Assembly (NCBI GenBank): GCA_963817785.1
Contig: CAWFPL010000007.1
Span: 124,001-188,000 of the forward strand
Reading direction: 5' to 3'
Length of the DNA stretch: 64,000 bases
Source of the DNA: JAKALD01 sp963817785
GTDB taxonomy: Bacteria; Pseudomonadota; Gammaproteobacteria; Burkholderiales; SG8-39
This document shows, piece after piece, positions 12,211-21,499 of the stretch. Below the pieces are notes generated by a model that saw only the letters and a program-made list of their open reading frames with translations, was not told where the DNA came from and ran no database searches. The position numbers and the translations under genes are program-made. Position 1 is the first letter of the stretch; each line of letters begins with the position of its first letter.

Positions 12211-13059
12211 ATGGAAACCACGACCCCAGTCTCTGCACCGCGCCCGCTGTTCCAGGCCACGCCGCGCGGCGAGGCGCAGCGCCCGGCGGGCGCCGCAGCG
12301 GCGTTGCCGGCGAAGCTGCAGATCCGCAAGCTGAACTTCTACTACGGCAGCTTCCACGCGCTGCGCGACATCAGCATGGAGATTCCCGAGCGAAAGGTCA
12401 CGGCGTTCATCGGCCCGTCCGGCTGCGGCAAGTCGACGCTGCTGCGCACTTTCAACCGCATGTACTCGCTGTACCCGGAGCAGCGGGCGGAGGGCGAGGT
12501 GATCATGGACGGGGAAAACCTGCTCGCGTCCAGGAAGGACCTGTCGCTGTTGCGGGCCAAGGTCGGCATGGTGTTCCAGAAGCCGACTCCGTTCCCGATG
12601 TCGATCTACGACAACATCGCGTTCGGCGTGCGGCTGTTCGAGCGCCTCGGCAAGCGCGAGATGGACGAGCGTATCGAATGGGCGCTCGGGCGCGCCGCGT
12701 TGTGGGACGAGGTGAAGGACAAGCTCGGCCAGAGCGGGCACAGCCTGTCCGGCGGCCAGCAGCAGCGGCTGTGCATCGCGCGCGGCATCGCCATCAAGCC
12801 CGAGGTTCTGCTGCTCGACGAGCCGTGCTCGGCGCTCGACCCGATCTCCACCGCGCGCATCGAGGAGCTGATCAACGAGCTGAAAAACGACTATACGGTG
12901 GTCATGGTCACGCACAACATGCAGCAGGCGGCACGCGTGTCCGACTACACCGCCTACATGTACCTGGGCGAGCTGATCGAGTTCGACGTCACCGACACGA
13001 TCTTCATCAAACCCAAGCGGAAGGAAACCGAGGACTACATCACCGGCCGCTTCGGCTGA
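12211..13059 (+). CDS. pstB: Phosphate ABC transporter ATP-binding protein PstB
   Basis: ATPase that powers phosphate import and, with PhoU, relays phosphate status to PhoR. It has 282 residues, about 20 more than the E. coli protein because of a Pro/Ala-rich N-terminal extension. Walker A GPSGCGKST starts near residue 68, the ABC signature is LSGGQQQRLCIAR, and Walker B VLLLDEPCSALDP and the H-loop VTHNMQQA follow. No phoU comes after it, though phoU usually closes this operon; the next 188 bases are non-coding and lead to tpiA. Confidence 0.96.
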   Translation: METTTPVSAPRPLFQATPRGEAQRPAGAAAALPAKLQIRKLNFYYGSFHALRDISMEIPERKVTAFIGPSGCGKSTLLRTFNRMYSLYPEQRAEGEVIMDGENLLASRKDLSLLRAKVGMVFQKPTPFPMSIYDNIAFGVRLFERLGKREMDERIEWALGRAALWDEVKDKLGQSGHSLSGGQQQRLCIARGIAIKPEVLLLDEPCSALDPISTARIEELINELKNDYTVVMVTHNMQQAARVSDYTAYMYLGELIEFDVTDTIFIKPKRKETEDYITGRFG

Positions 13060-13084
13060 GCCGGCTGGCGTAGGCGTCGGGAAT

Positions 13085-13107
13085 GCGGCTCGAGGTGGAA
13101 TAGCCGC
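13085..13107 (+). terminator. Weak hairpin after pstB
   Basis: GCGGCT (13085-13090) and AGCCGC (13102-13107) form a six-base stem with an 11-base loop, 25 bases after the pstB stop. There is no T-run. Nothing else coding-like is visible in the 13060-13168 gap. Confidence 0.3.
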
Positions 13108-13168
13108 GCGCAATGCAGCCGCTCCTCTGCGCACGCGCGCACCCACTGCGTGAAATCGGTGCAAAGGA

Positions 13169-13182
13169 TTGATCCGGATCAG
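13169..13182 (+). promoter_or_regulatory. FNR/ANR-like palindrome upstream of tpiA
   Basis: TTGAT-CCGG-ATCAG matches the FNR consensus TTGAT-N4-ATCAA in 9 of 10 defined positions. Its centre is about 52 bases before the predicted start point of the tpiA promoter, not the classical -41.5. The core TGATCCGGATCA followed by GGCTTTTTC could instead be a weak terminator for pstB. Confidence 0.35.
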
Positions 13183-13191
13183 GCTTTTTCA

Positions 13192-13221
13192 TTGACCCTC
13201 GGGCGTGTGGCGAGGTAAAAT
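13192..13221 (+). promoter_or_regulatory. Sigma-70 promoter of tpiA-secG
   Basis: -35 TTGACC (13192-13197), an 18-base spacer and -10 TAAAAT (13216-13221). A start point near 13228 would give a leader of about 20 bases to the tpiA ATG. It is one of the best consensus promoters in the window. Confidence 0.6.
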
Positions 13222-13247
13222 TTTACGGTTTTTGCGGACAGAACTCG

Positions 13248-14012
13248 ATGCGTGCACGGCTGGTCGCCGGCAATTGGAAAATGCACGGCAGCCGGGCTGC
13301 AAACCGCGCGCTGCTGGACGCGATTCTTGCCGGCATCGGCGGGCTGCAGGGCGTCGAGTGCGCGGTGTGCGTACCGTTCCCGTATCTTGCGCAGGTCGCC
13401 GAGCGCCTTGCAGGCAGCGCGCTGGCGTGGGGCGCGCAGAACCTGAGCGAGTATGCGCAGGGTGCGCATACCGGGGAAGTGTCGGCGGCGATGCTCGCCG
13501 AATTCGGTTGCCGCTACGCGATCGTCGGTCACTCCGAGCGCCGCCAGCTCTACGGCGAGTCCGACGCGCAGGCCGCGGGCAAGTTCGTCGCGGCACGGGC
13601 GAGCGGGCTGATTCCGATCCTGTGCGTGGGCGAAACGCTCGCCGAGCGCGATGCGGGGCGCACGGATGCGACGGTGGGGCGCCAGCTCGACGCAGTGGTC
13701 GCGAAAGCGGGTGCCGCGGCGTTCGCCGGGGCGGTGCTCGCCTACGAGCCGGTATGGGCGATCGGTACCGGGCGCACCGCGACGCCCGAGCAGGCGCAGG
13801 CGGTGCACGCGTTCCTGAGGGAGCGGCTGGCCGCGGCCGATCGAGCGGTCGCCGCGGAGTTGCGCATCCTCTACGGCGGCAGCGTGAAGCCGGCCAACGC
13901 GGCGGCGATCTTCGCGATGCCCGACGTCGATGGTGGGCTGATCGGCGGCGCATCGCTGGTCGCGGACGATTTTCTAGGTATCTGCCGTGCGGCAGGACGT
14001 AAAGGACGGTGA
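13248..14012 (+). CDS. tpiA: Triosephosphate isomerase
   Basis: Interconverts dihydroxyacetone phosphate and glyceraldehyde-3-phosphate in glycolysis and gluconeogenesis. It has 254 residues, the normal length. Catalytic residues are present: Asn and Lys in VAGNWKMHG (K11), His in IVGHSERR and Glu in AYEPVWAIGTGRTAT. The phosphate-binding loop YGGSVKPANA and GLIGGASL near the end are typical. It has its own promoter and is followed after one base by secG, the usual tpiA-secG pair. Confidence 0.97.
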   Translation: MRARLVAGNWKMHGSRAANRALLDAILAGIGGLQGVECAVCVPFPYLAQVAERLAGSALAWGAQNLSEYAQGAHTGEVSAAMLAEFGCRYAIVGHSERRQLYGESDAQAAGKFVAARASGLIPILCVGETLAERDAGRTDATVGRQLDAVVAKAGAAAFAGAVLAYEPVWAIGTGRTATPEQAQAVHAFLRERLAAADRAVAAELRILYGGSVKPANAAAIFAMPDVDGGLIGGASLVADDFLGICRAAGRKGR

Positions 14013-14013
14013 C

Positions 14014-14385
14014 ATGAATCTCTGGATCAATCTTCTCGTGATGCTTCAGGTACTGCTCGGCTTGGGCATCATAGGACTGGTGCTGCTGCAGCATGGCAAG
14101 GGCGCGGACATGGGTTCCGGCTTCGGCGGCGGCTCCTCGAGCAGCCTGTTCGGCGCGACCGGATCCGCGAATTTCCTGTCGCGTACGACAGCCGTGCTGG
14201 CGACGGCTTTCTTCATCAGCAGCCTCGGCTTGGGCTACATGGTGACGCACAAGCCCAAAGAGAGCGCCGGTGTCATGGACCAGGTCGGGCGCGGGCAGCC
14301 TGCTGCGGCGACACCCGCGCTGCCCGCGGCGCCGACGGCGCCTGTGGCCCCCGACGACTCGAAAGCGAAGAAGGTTCCGAACTGA
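14014..14385 (+). CDS. secG: Preprotein translocase subunit SecG
   Basis: Small inner-membrane subunit of the SecYEG channel that assists the SecA cycle. It has 123 residues from the ATG at 14014 (MNLWINLLVMLQVLLGL), one base after the tpiA stop; starting further upstream would add a charged prefix before the first helix. The two membrane helices lie at about 3-22 and 53-73, flanking the signature GKGADMGSGFGGGSSSSLFG. The tail is Ala/Pro-rich and basic (PAAPTAPVAPDDSKAKK), as in other betaproteobacteria. Confidence 0.95.
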   Translation: MNLWINLLVMLQVLLGLGIIGLVLLQHGKGADMGSGFGGGSSSSLFGATGSANFLSRTTAVLATAFFISSLGLGYMVTHKPKESAGVMDQVGRGQPAAATPALPAAPTAPVAPDDSKAKKVPN

Positions 14386-14410
14386 GCGTGCGTGGCATGC
14401 GGGGCGCGGG

Positions 14411-14440
14411 TTCTTGGCGTGCCCGAATATGGAGGATAAT
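14411..14440 (+). promoter_or_regulatory. Probable promoter of tRNA-Leu
   Basis: -10 GATAAT (14435-14440) lies 18 bases before the tRNA 5' end, with a weak TTCTTG (14411-14416) 18 bases upstream. The tRNA may also be read through from tpiA-secG. Confidence 0.4.
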
Positions 14441-14458
14441 TACGGAACTGAATCTCCT

Positions 14459-14543
14459 GCCCACGTGGTGAAATTGGTAGACACGCTAGCTTGAGGGGCT
14501 AGTGGGGAAACCCGTAGCAGTTCGAGTCTGCTCGTGGGCACCA
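14459..14543 (+). tRNA. tRNA-Leu (GAG)
   Basis: An 85-base class II tRNA with genome-encoded CCA. The acceptor stem GCCCACG pairs with CGTGGGC before ACCA. The D arm contains AAATTGGTAGAC. The anticodon stem CTAGC/GCTAG holds the loop TTGAGGG with anticodon GAG (14493-14495), reading CUC and CUU leucine codons. The long variable arm and the T loop TTCGAGT are typical of tRNA-Leu. The location between secG and nuoA is conserved in betaproteobacteria. Confidence 0.97.
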
Positions 14544-14553
14544 ATAGGGGTCG

Positions 14554-14590
14554 GGGCCGGAACTGATGTCGGCCCTGCTGTGCGAAGCAG
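14554..14590 (+). terminator. Tandem hairpins after tRNA-Leu
   Basis: GGGCCG (14554-14559) pairs with CGGCCC (14570-14575), followed directly by CTGCT (14575-14579) with AGCAG (14586-14590). There is no T-run. They lie between the tRNA and nuoA and could serve in tRNA 3' processing or partial termination. Confidence 0.4.
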
Positions 14591-14606
14591 TGCCGCGATA
14601 GCCTAA

Positions 14607-14963
14607 ATGCTCGCCCAATATTTTCCGATCCTGCTCTTCGTCCTCGTCGGCTTGGCGGTCGGCGTGGTGCCGGTCGCGCTGGGCTGGCTGCTCGGCCCCA
14701 ACCGGCCCGACCCGGAAAAGCTGTCGCCGTACGAGTGCGGCTTCGAGGCGTTCGAGGACGCGCGCATGAAGTTCGACGTGCGCTACTACCTCGTAGCCAT
14801 CCTGTTCATCCTTTTCGATCTCGAAATCGCGTTCCTGTTTCCCTGGGCGGTGGCGCTCAAGGACATCGGCCTGTACGGCTTCGTATCGATGATGGTGTTC
14901 CTCGGCATTCTGGTCGTCGGCTTCATCTACGAGTGGATGAAAGGGGCCCTGGAATGGGAATGA
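14607..14963 (+). CDS. nuoA: NADH-quinone oxidoreductase subunit A
   Basis: Membrane subunit of respiratory complex I, near the quinone channel. It has 118 residues and three membrane helices: residues about 5-28, 60-80 (VRYYLVAILFILFDLEIAF) and 85-110. The conserved cytoplasmic loop SPYECGFEAFEDARMKFD is present. It is the first gene of a complete fourteen-gene nuo operon. There is no strong ribosome site before the ATG (GATAGCCTAA). A perfect hairpin follows it. Confidence 0.96.
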   Translation: MLAQYFPILLFVLVGLAVGVVPVALGWLLGPNRPDPEKLSPYECGFEAFEDARMKFDVRYYLVAILFILFDLEIAFLFPWAVALKDIGLYGFVSMMVFLGILVVGFIYEWMKGALEWE

Positions 14964-14982
14964 AGGCCTTTTCTGAGCGTTT

Positions 14983-15016
14983 TGCGTTGCGCGGCGGCAC
15001 GCCGCCGCGCAACGCA
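14983..15016 (+). repeat. Perfect 15-bp inverted repeat in the nuoA-nuoB spacer
   Basis: TGCGTTGCGCGGCGG (14983-14997) pairs with CCGCCGCGCAACGCA (15002-15016) around a CACG loop without a mismatch. It occupies most of the 64-base spacer, in an operon whose other spacers are mostly 0-2 bases. A stem this strong ahead of nuoB may stabilise or process the message. Confidence 0.75.
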
Positions 15017-15027
15017 GCGTAGATCTC

Positions 15028-15504
15028 ATGGGCATCGAAGGCATCCTGCAGCAGGGTTTCGTCACCACCACCGCGGACAAGCTGATCAACTGGACGCGCA
15101 CCGGCTCGCTCTGGCCGATGACCTTCGGGCTCGCCTGCTGCGCGGTCGAGATGATGCAGGCCGGCGCGGCGCGCTACGACTTGGACCGCTTCGGCGTCGT
15201 GTTCCGGCCGAGCCCCAGGCAGTCGGACGTAATGATCGTGGCCGGCACCCTGTGCAACAAGATGGCGCCCGCGCTGCGCAAGGTCTACGACCAGATGGCC
15301 GAGCCGCGCTGGGTGATCTCGATGGGCTCGTGCGCCAACGGCGGCGGTTACTACCACTATTCCTACTCCGTGGTGCGCGGCTGCGACCGGATCGTCCCGG
15401 TGGACATCTACGTTCCGGGCTGCCCGCCGACCGCCGAGGCGCTGCTCTATGGCATCGTGCAGTTGCAGAACAAGATCAAGAGAACCAACACGATCGCCCG
15501 GTAG
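15028..15504 (+). CDS. nuoB: NADH-quinone oxidoreductase subunit B
   Basis: Peripheral-arm subunit carrying cluster N2, the last iron-sulfur centre before quinone. It has 158 residues. The N2 ligands are visible: the tandem Cys pair in GLACCAVEMM, the Cys in ISMGSCANGGGYYHYSYS and the Cys in DIYVPGCPPTAEAL. An amphipathic N-terminus (QQGFVTTTADKLINWTRTGS) packs against the membrane. nuoC follows with no gap. Confidence 0.97.
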   Translation: MGIEGILQQGFVTTTADKLINWTRTGSLWPMTFGLACCAVEMMQAGAARYDLDRFGVVFRPSPRQSDVMIVAGTLCNKMAPALRKVYDQMAEPRWVISMGSCANGGGYYHYSYSVVRGCDRIVPVDIYVPGCPPTAEALLYGIVQLQNKIKRTNTIAR

Positions 15505-16107
15505 ATGTCACCCAAGCTCCAACGACTTCACGACGCACTGCAAAGCGTCCTCGGCGCGAAGATCGCAAAGCTCACCGAGCGGCTCGGGGAGCTGACCCTG
15601 GAGGTGCGGGCCGCCGATTACCCCGAGGTTGCCGAGGTTCTGCGCGACCGGCCGGAGCTGCGCTTCGAGCAGCTGGTCGACCTCTGTGGCCTGGACTATC
15701 AGACCTACGGCGACCGGCCGCGCGAGGGGCAGCGCTTCGCGGTGGCGGTGCACCTGCTGTCTCTCACGCACAACTGGCGCCTGCGGCTGCGCAGCTACTG
15801 CGCGGAAGGCGATTTCCCGCTGCTTGTCTCGCTGGTCCAGGTCTGGCCGTCGGTGCAGTGGTACGAGCGCGAGGCTTTTGACCTGTTCGGCATCGTGTTC
15901 GAAGGGCACCCCGACCTGCGCCGCATCCTCACCGACTACGGCTTCATCGGCCACCCGTTCCGCAAGGACTTTCCGCTGTCGGGCTATGTCGAGATGCGCT
16001 ACGACCCGGAGCAGAAGCGTGTCGTGTACCAGCCGGTGACGATCGAGCCGCGCGAGACCACGCCCCGCATCGTGCGCCAGGAGCACTACGGCGAGGAACT
16101 GCAGTAG
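15505..16107 (+). CDS. nuoC: NADH-quinone oxidoreductase subunit C
   Basis: 30-kDa-type peripheral subunit of complex I, 200 residues, separate from NuoD as is usual in betaproteobacteria. The family signature appears as WYEREAFDLFGIVFEGHPDLRR... around residue 120-140, then GFIGHPFRKDFPLSGYVEMRYD. Its TAG stop shares a base with the nuoD GTG start (TAGTG). Confidence 0.96.
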   Translation: MSPKLQRLHDALQSVLGAKIAKLTERLGELTLEVRAADYPEVAEVLRDRPELRFEQLVDLCGLDYQTYGDRPREGQRFAVAVHLLSLTHNWRLRLRSYCAEGDFPLLVSLVQVWPSVQWYEREAFDLFGIVFEGHPDLRRILTDYGFIGHPFRKDFPLSGYVEMRYDPEQKRVVYQPVTIEPRETTPRIVRQEHYGEELQ

Positions 16108-17360
16108 TGGCCGAGATTCGCAACTACACGCTCAACTTCGGCCCCCAGCACCCGGCGGCTCACGGGGTGCTGCGCCTGGTGCTGGAGCTCGACGGCGAGG
16201 TGATCCAGCGCGCCGATCCCCACATCGGCCTGCTGCACCGGGCGACCGAGAAGCTCGCCGAGGCCAAGACTTTCGTCCAGTCGGTGCCCTACATGGACCG
16301 GCTCGACTACGTCTCGATGCTGTGCAACGAGCACGCCTACGTGATGGCGATCGAGAAGCTGCTCGGCATCGAGGTGCCGCTGCGCGCGCAGTACATTCGC
16401 GTGCTCTTCGACGAGATCACCCGGATCCTGAATCACCTGCTGTGGCTCGGGGCGCACGGCCTGGACATCGGGGCGATGACGGTGTTCCTGTACTGCTTTC
16501 GCGAGCGCGAGGACCTGATGGACGCCTACGAAGCGGTGTCCGGGGCGCGCATGCACGCGGCGTATTACCGCCCGGGCGGCGTGTACCGCGACCTGCCGGA
16601 CGCGATGCCGCAGTACCAGGCCTCGAAGATCCACGGCGAGCGCGCGGTGGACGAGATGAACCGCAACCGCCAGGGGTCGCTGCTCGACTTCATCGAGGAT
16701 TTCACCGAGCGCTTCCCCGGGTGCGTCGACGATTACGAGACGCTGCTCACCGAGAACCGCATCTGGAAGCAGCGCACCGTCGGCATCGGCGTGGTCACGC
16801 CGGAGCGTGCCATGGCGCTCGGCTTCAGCGGGCCGATGCTGCGCGGCTCGGGCGTGGCCTGGGATCTGCGCAAGAAGCAGCCGTACGAGGTCTACGACCG
16901 CGTCGAGTTCGACGTTCCCGTGGGCAAGAACGGCGACTGCTACGACCGCTACCTGGTGCGCATGGAGGAGATGCGCCAGTCAAACCGCATCATCCGGCAG
17001 TGCGTCACCTGGCTGCGCGCCAATCCGGGGCCGGTGATCACCGACAACCACAAGGTGGCGCCGCCTTCGCGCGTGGCGATGAAGGAGAACATGGAAGAGC
17101 TGATCCATCACTTCAAGCTCTTCTCCGAGGGCATGCACGTCCCGGAGGGCGAAGCGTATGCCGCGATCGAGCATCCGAAGGGCGAGTTCGGCATCTACCT
17201 GGTGTCGGACGGCGCCAACAAGCCCTACCGGTTGAAAATCCGCGCGCCGGGATTCGCGCACCTGTCCGCGTTCGACGAGATGGTGCACGGCCACATGCTC
17301 GCCGATGCGGTCGCGGTCATCGGCACGCAGGACATCGTCTTCGGGGAGATCGATCGCTGA
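16107..17360 (+). CDS. nuoD: NADH-quinone oxidoreductase subunit D
   Basis: 49-kDa-type subunit that, with NuoB, forms the quinone-binding site; distantly related to [NiFe] hydrogenase large subunits. It has 417 residues with a GTG start at 16107. FGPQHPAAHGVLRLVLELDG near the N-terminus holds the quinone-site His. IGLLHRATEKLAE, YMDRLDYVSM and GARMHAAYYRPGGV follow, and the end is FDEMVHGHMLADAVAVIGTQDIVFGEIDR... as in the family. Its stop overlaps the nuoE ATG. Confidence 0.97.
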   Translation: MAEIRNYTLNFGPQHPAAHGVLRLVLELDGEVIQRADPHIGLLHRATEKLAEAKTFVQSVPYMDRLDYVSMLCNEHAYVMAIEKLLGIEVPLRAQYIRVLFDEITRILNHLLWLGAHGLDIGAMTVFLYCFREREDLMDAYEAVSGARMHAAYYRPGGVYRDLPDAMPQYQASKIHGERAVDEMNRNRQGSLLDFIEDFTERFPGCVDDYETLLTENRIWKQRTVGIGVVTPERAMALGFSGPMLRGSGVAWDLRKKQPYEVYDRVEFDVPVGKNGDCYDRYLVRMEEMRQSNRIIRQCVTWLRANPGPVITDNHKVAPPSRVAMKENMEELIHHFKLFSEGMHVPEGEAYAAIEHPKGEFGIYLVSDGANKPYRLKIRAPGFAHLSAFDEMVHGHMLADAVAVIGTQDIVFGEIDR

Positions 17361-17854
17361 TGCTGTCGGCTGAATCCTTGCAGAAGATCGAGCGCGAGAT
17401 CGCGAAGTATCCCGCCGACCGGAAGCAGTCGGCGGTGATGGCGGCGCTGATCGTCGCGCAGGACGAGAACGGCTGGCTGTCGACCGAGGTCATGGACGAC
17501 GTCGCGCACTACTTGGGGATGCCGCCGGTGGCGGTGTACGAGGTGGCGAGCTTCTACAGCATGTACAACCTGCAGCCCGGCGGCGCGTTCAAGCTCACGA
17601 TCTGCACCTGCCTGCCGTGCGGCCTGCAGGGCTCGCTCGAGGCCGCCGACCACCTCAAGGCGAAGCTCGGCATCGACTTCGACCAGACCACGCCGGACGG
17701 CATGTTCACGCTCGAGGAGGGCGAATGCATGGGCGCCTGCGCCATGTCGCCGGTGGTGCTGGTGAACAACAAGCGCATGTGCGATCGCATGTCCGCGGAC
17801 AAGCTCGACGAGCTGATCGACGAGTTGAGCCGCTCCTACGAGCTGAAGGCCTGA
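17360..17854 (+). CDS. nuoE: NADH-quinone oxidoreductase subunit E
   Basis: 24-kDa-type subunit of the NADH-oxidising module carrying the [2Fe-2S] centre N1a. It has 164 residues. The thioredoxin-like ferredoxin ligands appear as TICTCLPCGLQGS and, about 40 residues later, EGECMGACAMSPVV. The helical N-terminal half includes YPADRKQSAVMAALIVAQDE, typical of NuoE. Gap to nuoF is one base. Confidence 0.96.
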   Translation: MLSAESLQKIEREIAKYPADRKQSAVMAALIVAQDENGWLSTEVMDDVAHYLGMPPVAVYEVASFYSMYNLQPGGAFKLTICTCLPCGLQGSLEAADHLKAKLGIDFDQTTPDGMFTLEEGECMGACAMSPVVLVNNKRMCDRMSADKLDELIDELSRSYELKA

Positions 17855-17855
17855 G

Positions 17856-19204
<1,349 letters not shown>

Positions 19205-19205
<1 letters not shown>

Positions 19206-21499
19206 TGGCGAACATGCTGAATCTGGAGGTCGACGGCCGTGCGGTGCAGGTCGCGCAGGGCGCGACGGTGATGGAGGCCGCCAACAAGCTCGGCATCTAC
19301 GTCCCGCACTTCTGCTATCACGAGAAGCTCAGCATCGCGGCCAATTGCCGCATGTGCCTGGTGGAAATCGAGAAGGCGCCCAAGCCGCTGCCGGCCTGCG
19401 CCACGCCGGCGACCGAGGGCATGAAGGTGTATACCCATTCGCCGGTGGCGAAAAGGGCGCAGAACGGCGTGATGGAGTTCCTGCTCATCAACCACCCGCT
19501 CGACTGCCCGATCTGCGACCAGGGCGGCGAGTGCCAGCTGCAGGACCTCGCGGTCGGCTACGGCCACGGCGCCTCGCGCTACACCGAGCCGAAGCGCGTG
19601 GTGCTGCACAAGGATCTCGGCCCCCTGGTGGCGGCCGAGGAGATGAGCCGCTGCATCCAGTGCACGCGCTGCATCCGCTTCGGCCAGGAGATCGCCGGGG
19701 TGATGGAGCTCGGCATGATCAACCGCGGCGAACACGCCGAGATCGTCGCTTTCGTCGGCAAGACGGTGGACTCCGAGCTGTCGGGCAACGTGATCGATCT
19801 GTGCCCGGTCGGCGCGCTTACCTCGAAGCCGTTCCGCTACAGCGCGCGCACCTGGGAGCTGGCGCGGCGCAAATCGATCTCGCCTCACGACGGCCTGGGC
19901 TCCAACCTGGTGGTGCAGGTCAAGCAGAACCGGGTCATGCGCGTGCTGCCGCTCGACAACGAGCAGGTGAACGAGTGCTGGCTCTCGGACAAGGACCGCT
20001 ACTCCTACGAAGCGCTCGACTCGGAGCGCCGGCTCACGCGCCCGCTGCTCAGGCGCGACGGCGAGTGGCACGAGGTGGACTGGGAGGTCGCGCTCGAACA
20101 CGTCGTCGGGGAGCTGCGCAAGCTGGCCCCGGCCGAGCTCGGCGCTCTGGCGAGCCCGCATGCGACGCTCGAGGAGCTGTACCTGCTGCAGAAGCTGGTG
20201 AAGGGCCTGGGCGGGGCGAGCGTCGATTTCCGCCTGCGCCAGGCCGATTTCTCGGCCGAGGGCGAGCGCGCCGGCATCCCCTGGCTCGGCATGCCGGTCG
20301 CGGAGCTGGGCGATCTCGACCGCGTCCTGGTGGTGGGCTCGTTCCTGCGCAAGGACCACCCGCTGATCGCCCACCGGCTGCGACAGGCGGCGAAAAAGGG
20401 CGCGCAGATCAGCCTGCTGCACGCGGCGGACGACGATCCGCTGATGCCGGTCGCGAACCGGCTGATCGTCGCGCCGGGAGACATGGTGGCCGCGCTGGCG
20501 TCGGTCAAGGAAGGCGCGGCCGGCGCGGCGGGCGCGATCCACGCCAGCCTGAAGTCCGGCCGCAGCGTCGCCGTGCTGCTGGGAAACTTCGTGCAGCGGC
20601 ATCCGGCGGCGGCGCAGCTGCACGCGCACGCGCAAGCGCTCGCCGACGCACTGGGCGCGCGGCTCGGTTTCCTGGGGGAGGCGGCGAACTCGGTGGGCGG
20701 ATATCTGGCCGGCTGCCTGCCGGCCGAGGGCGGGCTGAACGCGCGTGCCATGCTCGAGCAGCCGCGCCGGGGCTACCTGCTGCTGAACGCCGAGCCCGAG
20801 CTGGACTGTGCCGATCCGCAGCGCGCGCGCGCGGCGCTGCGCCAGGCCCAGCTGGTGGTGGCGTTCGCCATGTTCAGGGATCAGGCGAGCGAATTCGCGC
20901 ACGTGATGCTGCCGATCGCGCCCTTCAGCGAGACCCCGGGGACCTTCGTGAGCACCGAAGGCCGGGTGCAAAGCTTCAATGCGGCGGTGCTGCCGCTGGG
21001 CGAGGCGCGGCCGGCGTGGAAGGTGCTGCGCGTGCTGGGCAGCCTGCTCGGCGTGCCGGGCTTCGATTACGACAACGGCGAGCAGGTGCGCGCCGAGTGC
21101 CTGGACGGCAGGGACCTGGCGGCGTTGCTGGCCAACCGCACCACGCTGCGGCCACAGGCGCCGGCTGCGCCGGACGCCGGCCTTCAGCGCATTGCCGACG
21201 TGCCGATCTACTTCGCCGACGCGCTGGCACGCCGTGCCCCGTCGCTGCAGAAGACGCACGACGCGCAGCCGCCGAAGGCGTGGATGAACGCGAAGCTGCT
21301 GCACGGCCTGGGTATCGCGGCCGGCCAGCCGGTACGAATCACGCAGGGCGCAGGCGAGGCGCAGCTGGTCGCGGCGCTGGACGAGCGGCTGCCCGACGAT
21401 TGCGTGCGGGTGGCTGCCTCCCATTCCTCCACCGCGGGCCTGGGCGCGATGTTCGGCACGCTGCAGGTCGCGAAGATCAGCGTGCAGCAGGCGGCCTAG
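19205..21499 (+). CDS. nuoG: NADH-quinone oxidoreductase subunit G
   Basis: 75-kDa-type subunit housing several iron-sulfur clusters. It has 764 residues. The N-terminal [2Fe-2S] ferredoxin has FCYHEKLSIAANCRMCLVE and the later PACATPA; the His-Cys cluster is HPLDCPICDQGGECQLQD and the next [4Fe-4S] is SRCIQCTRCIRFGQE. A molybdopterin-oxidoreductase-like domain follows from about residue 220. Within it the EVNECWLSDKDRYSYEAL-like segment reads QVNECWLSDKDRYSYEAL, and the C-terminal third is more variable. The start at 19205 gives the expected MANMLNLEVDG. Confidence 0.96.

Noticed and set aside
14954..15022. 22-codon frame overlapping the nuoA stop in the nuoA-nuoB spacer
   Set aside because: It is coded mostly by the inverted repeat and has no recognisable features; the hairpin explains the sequence better.
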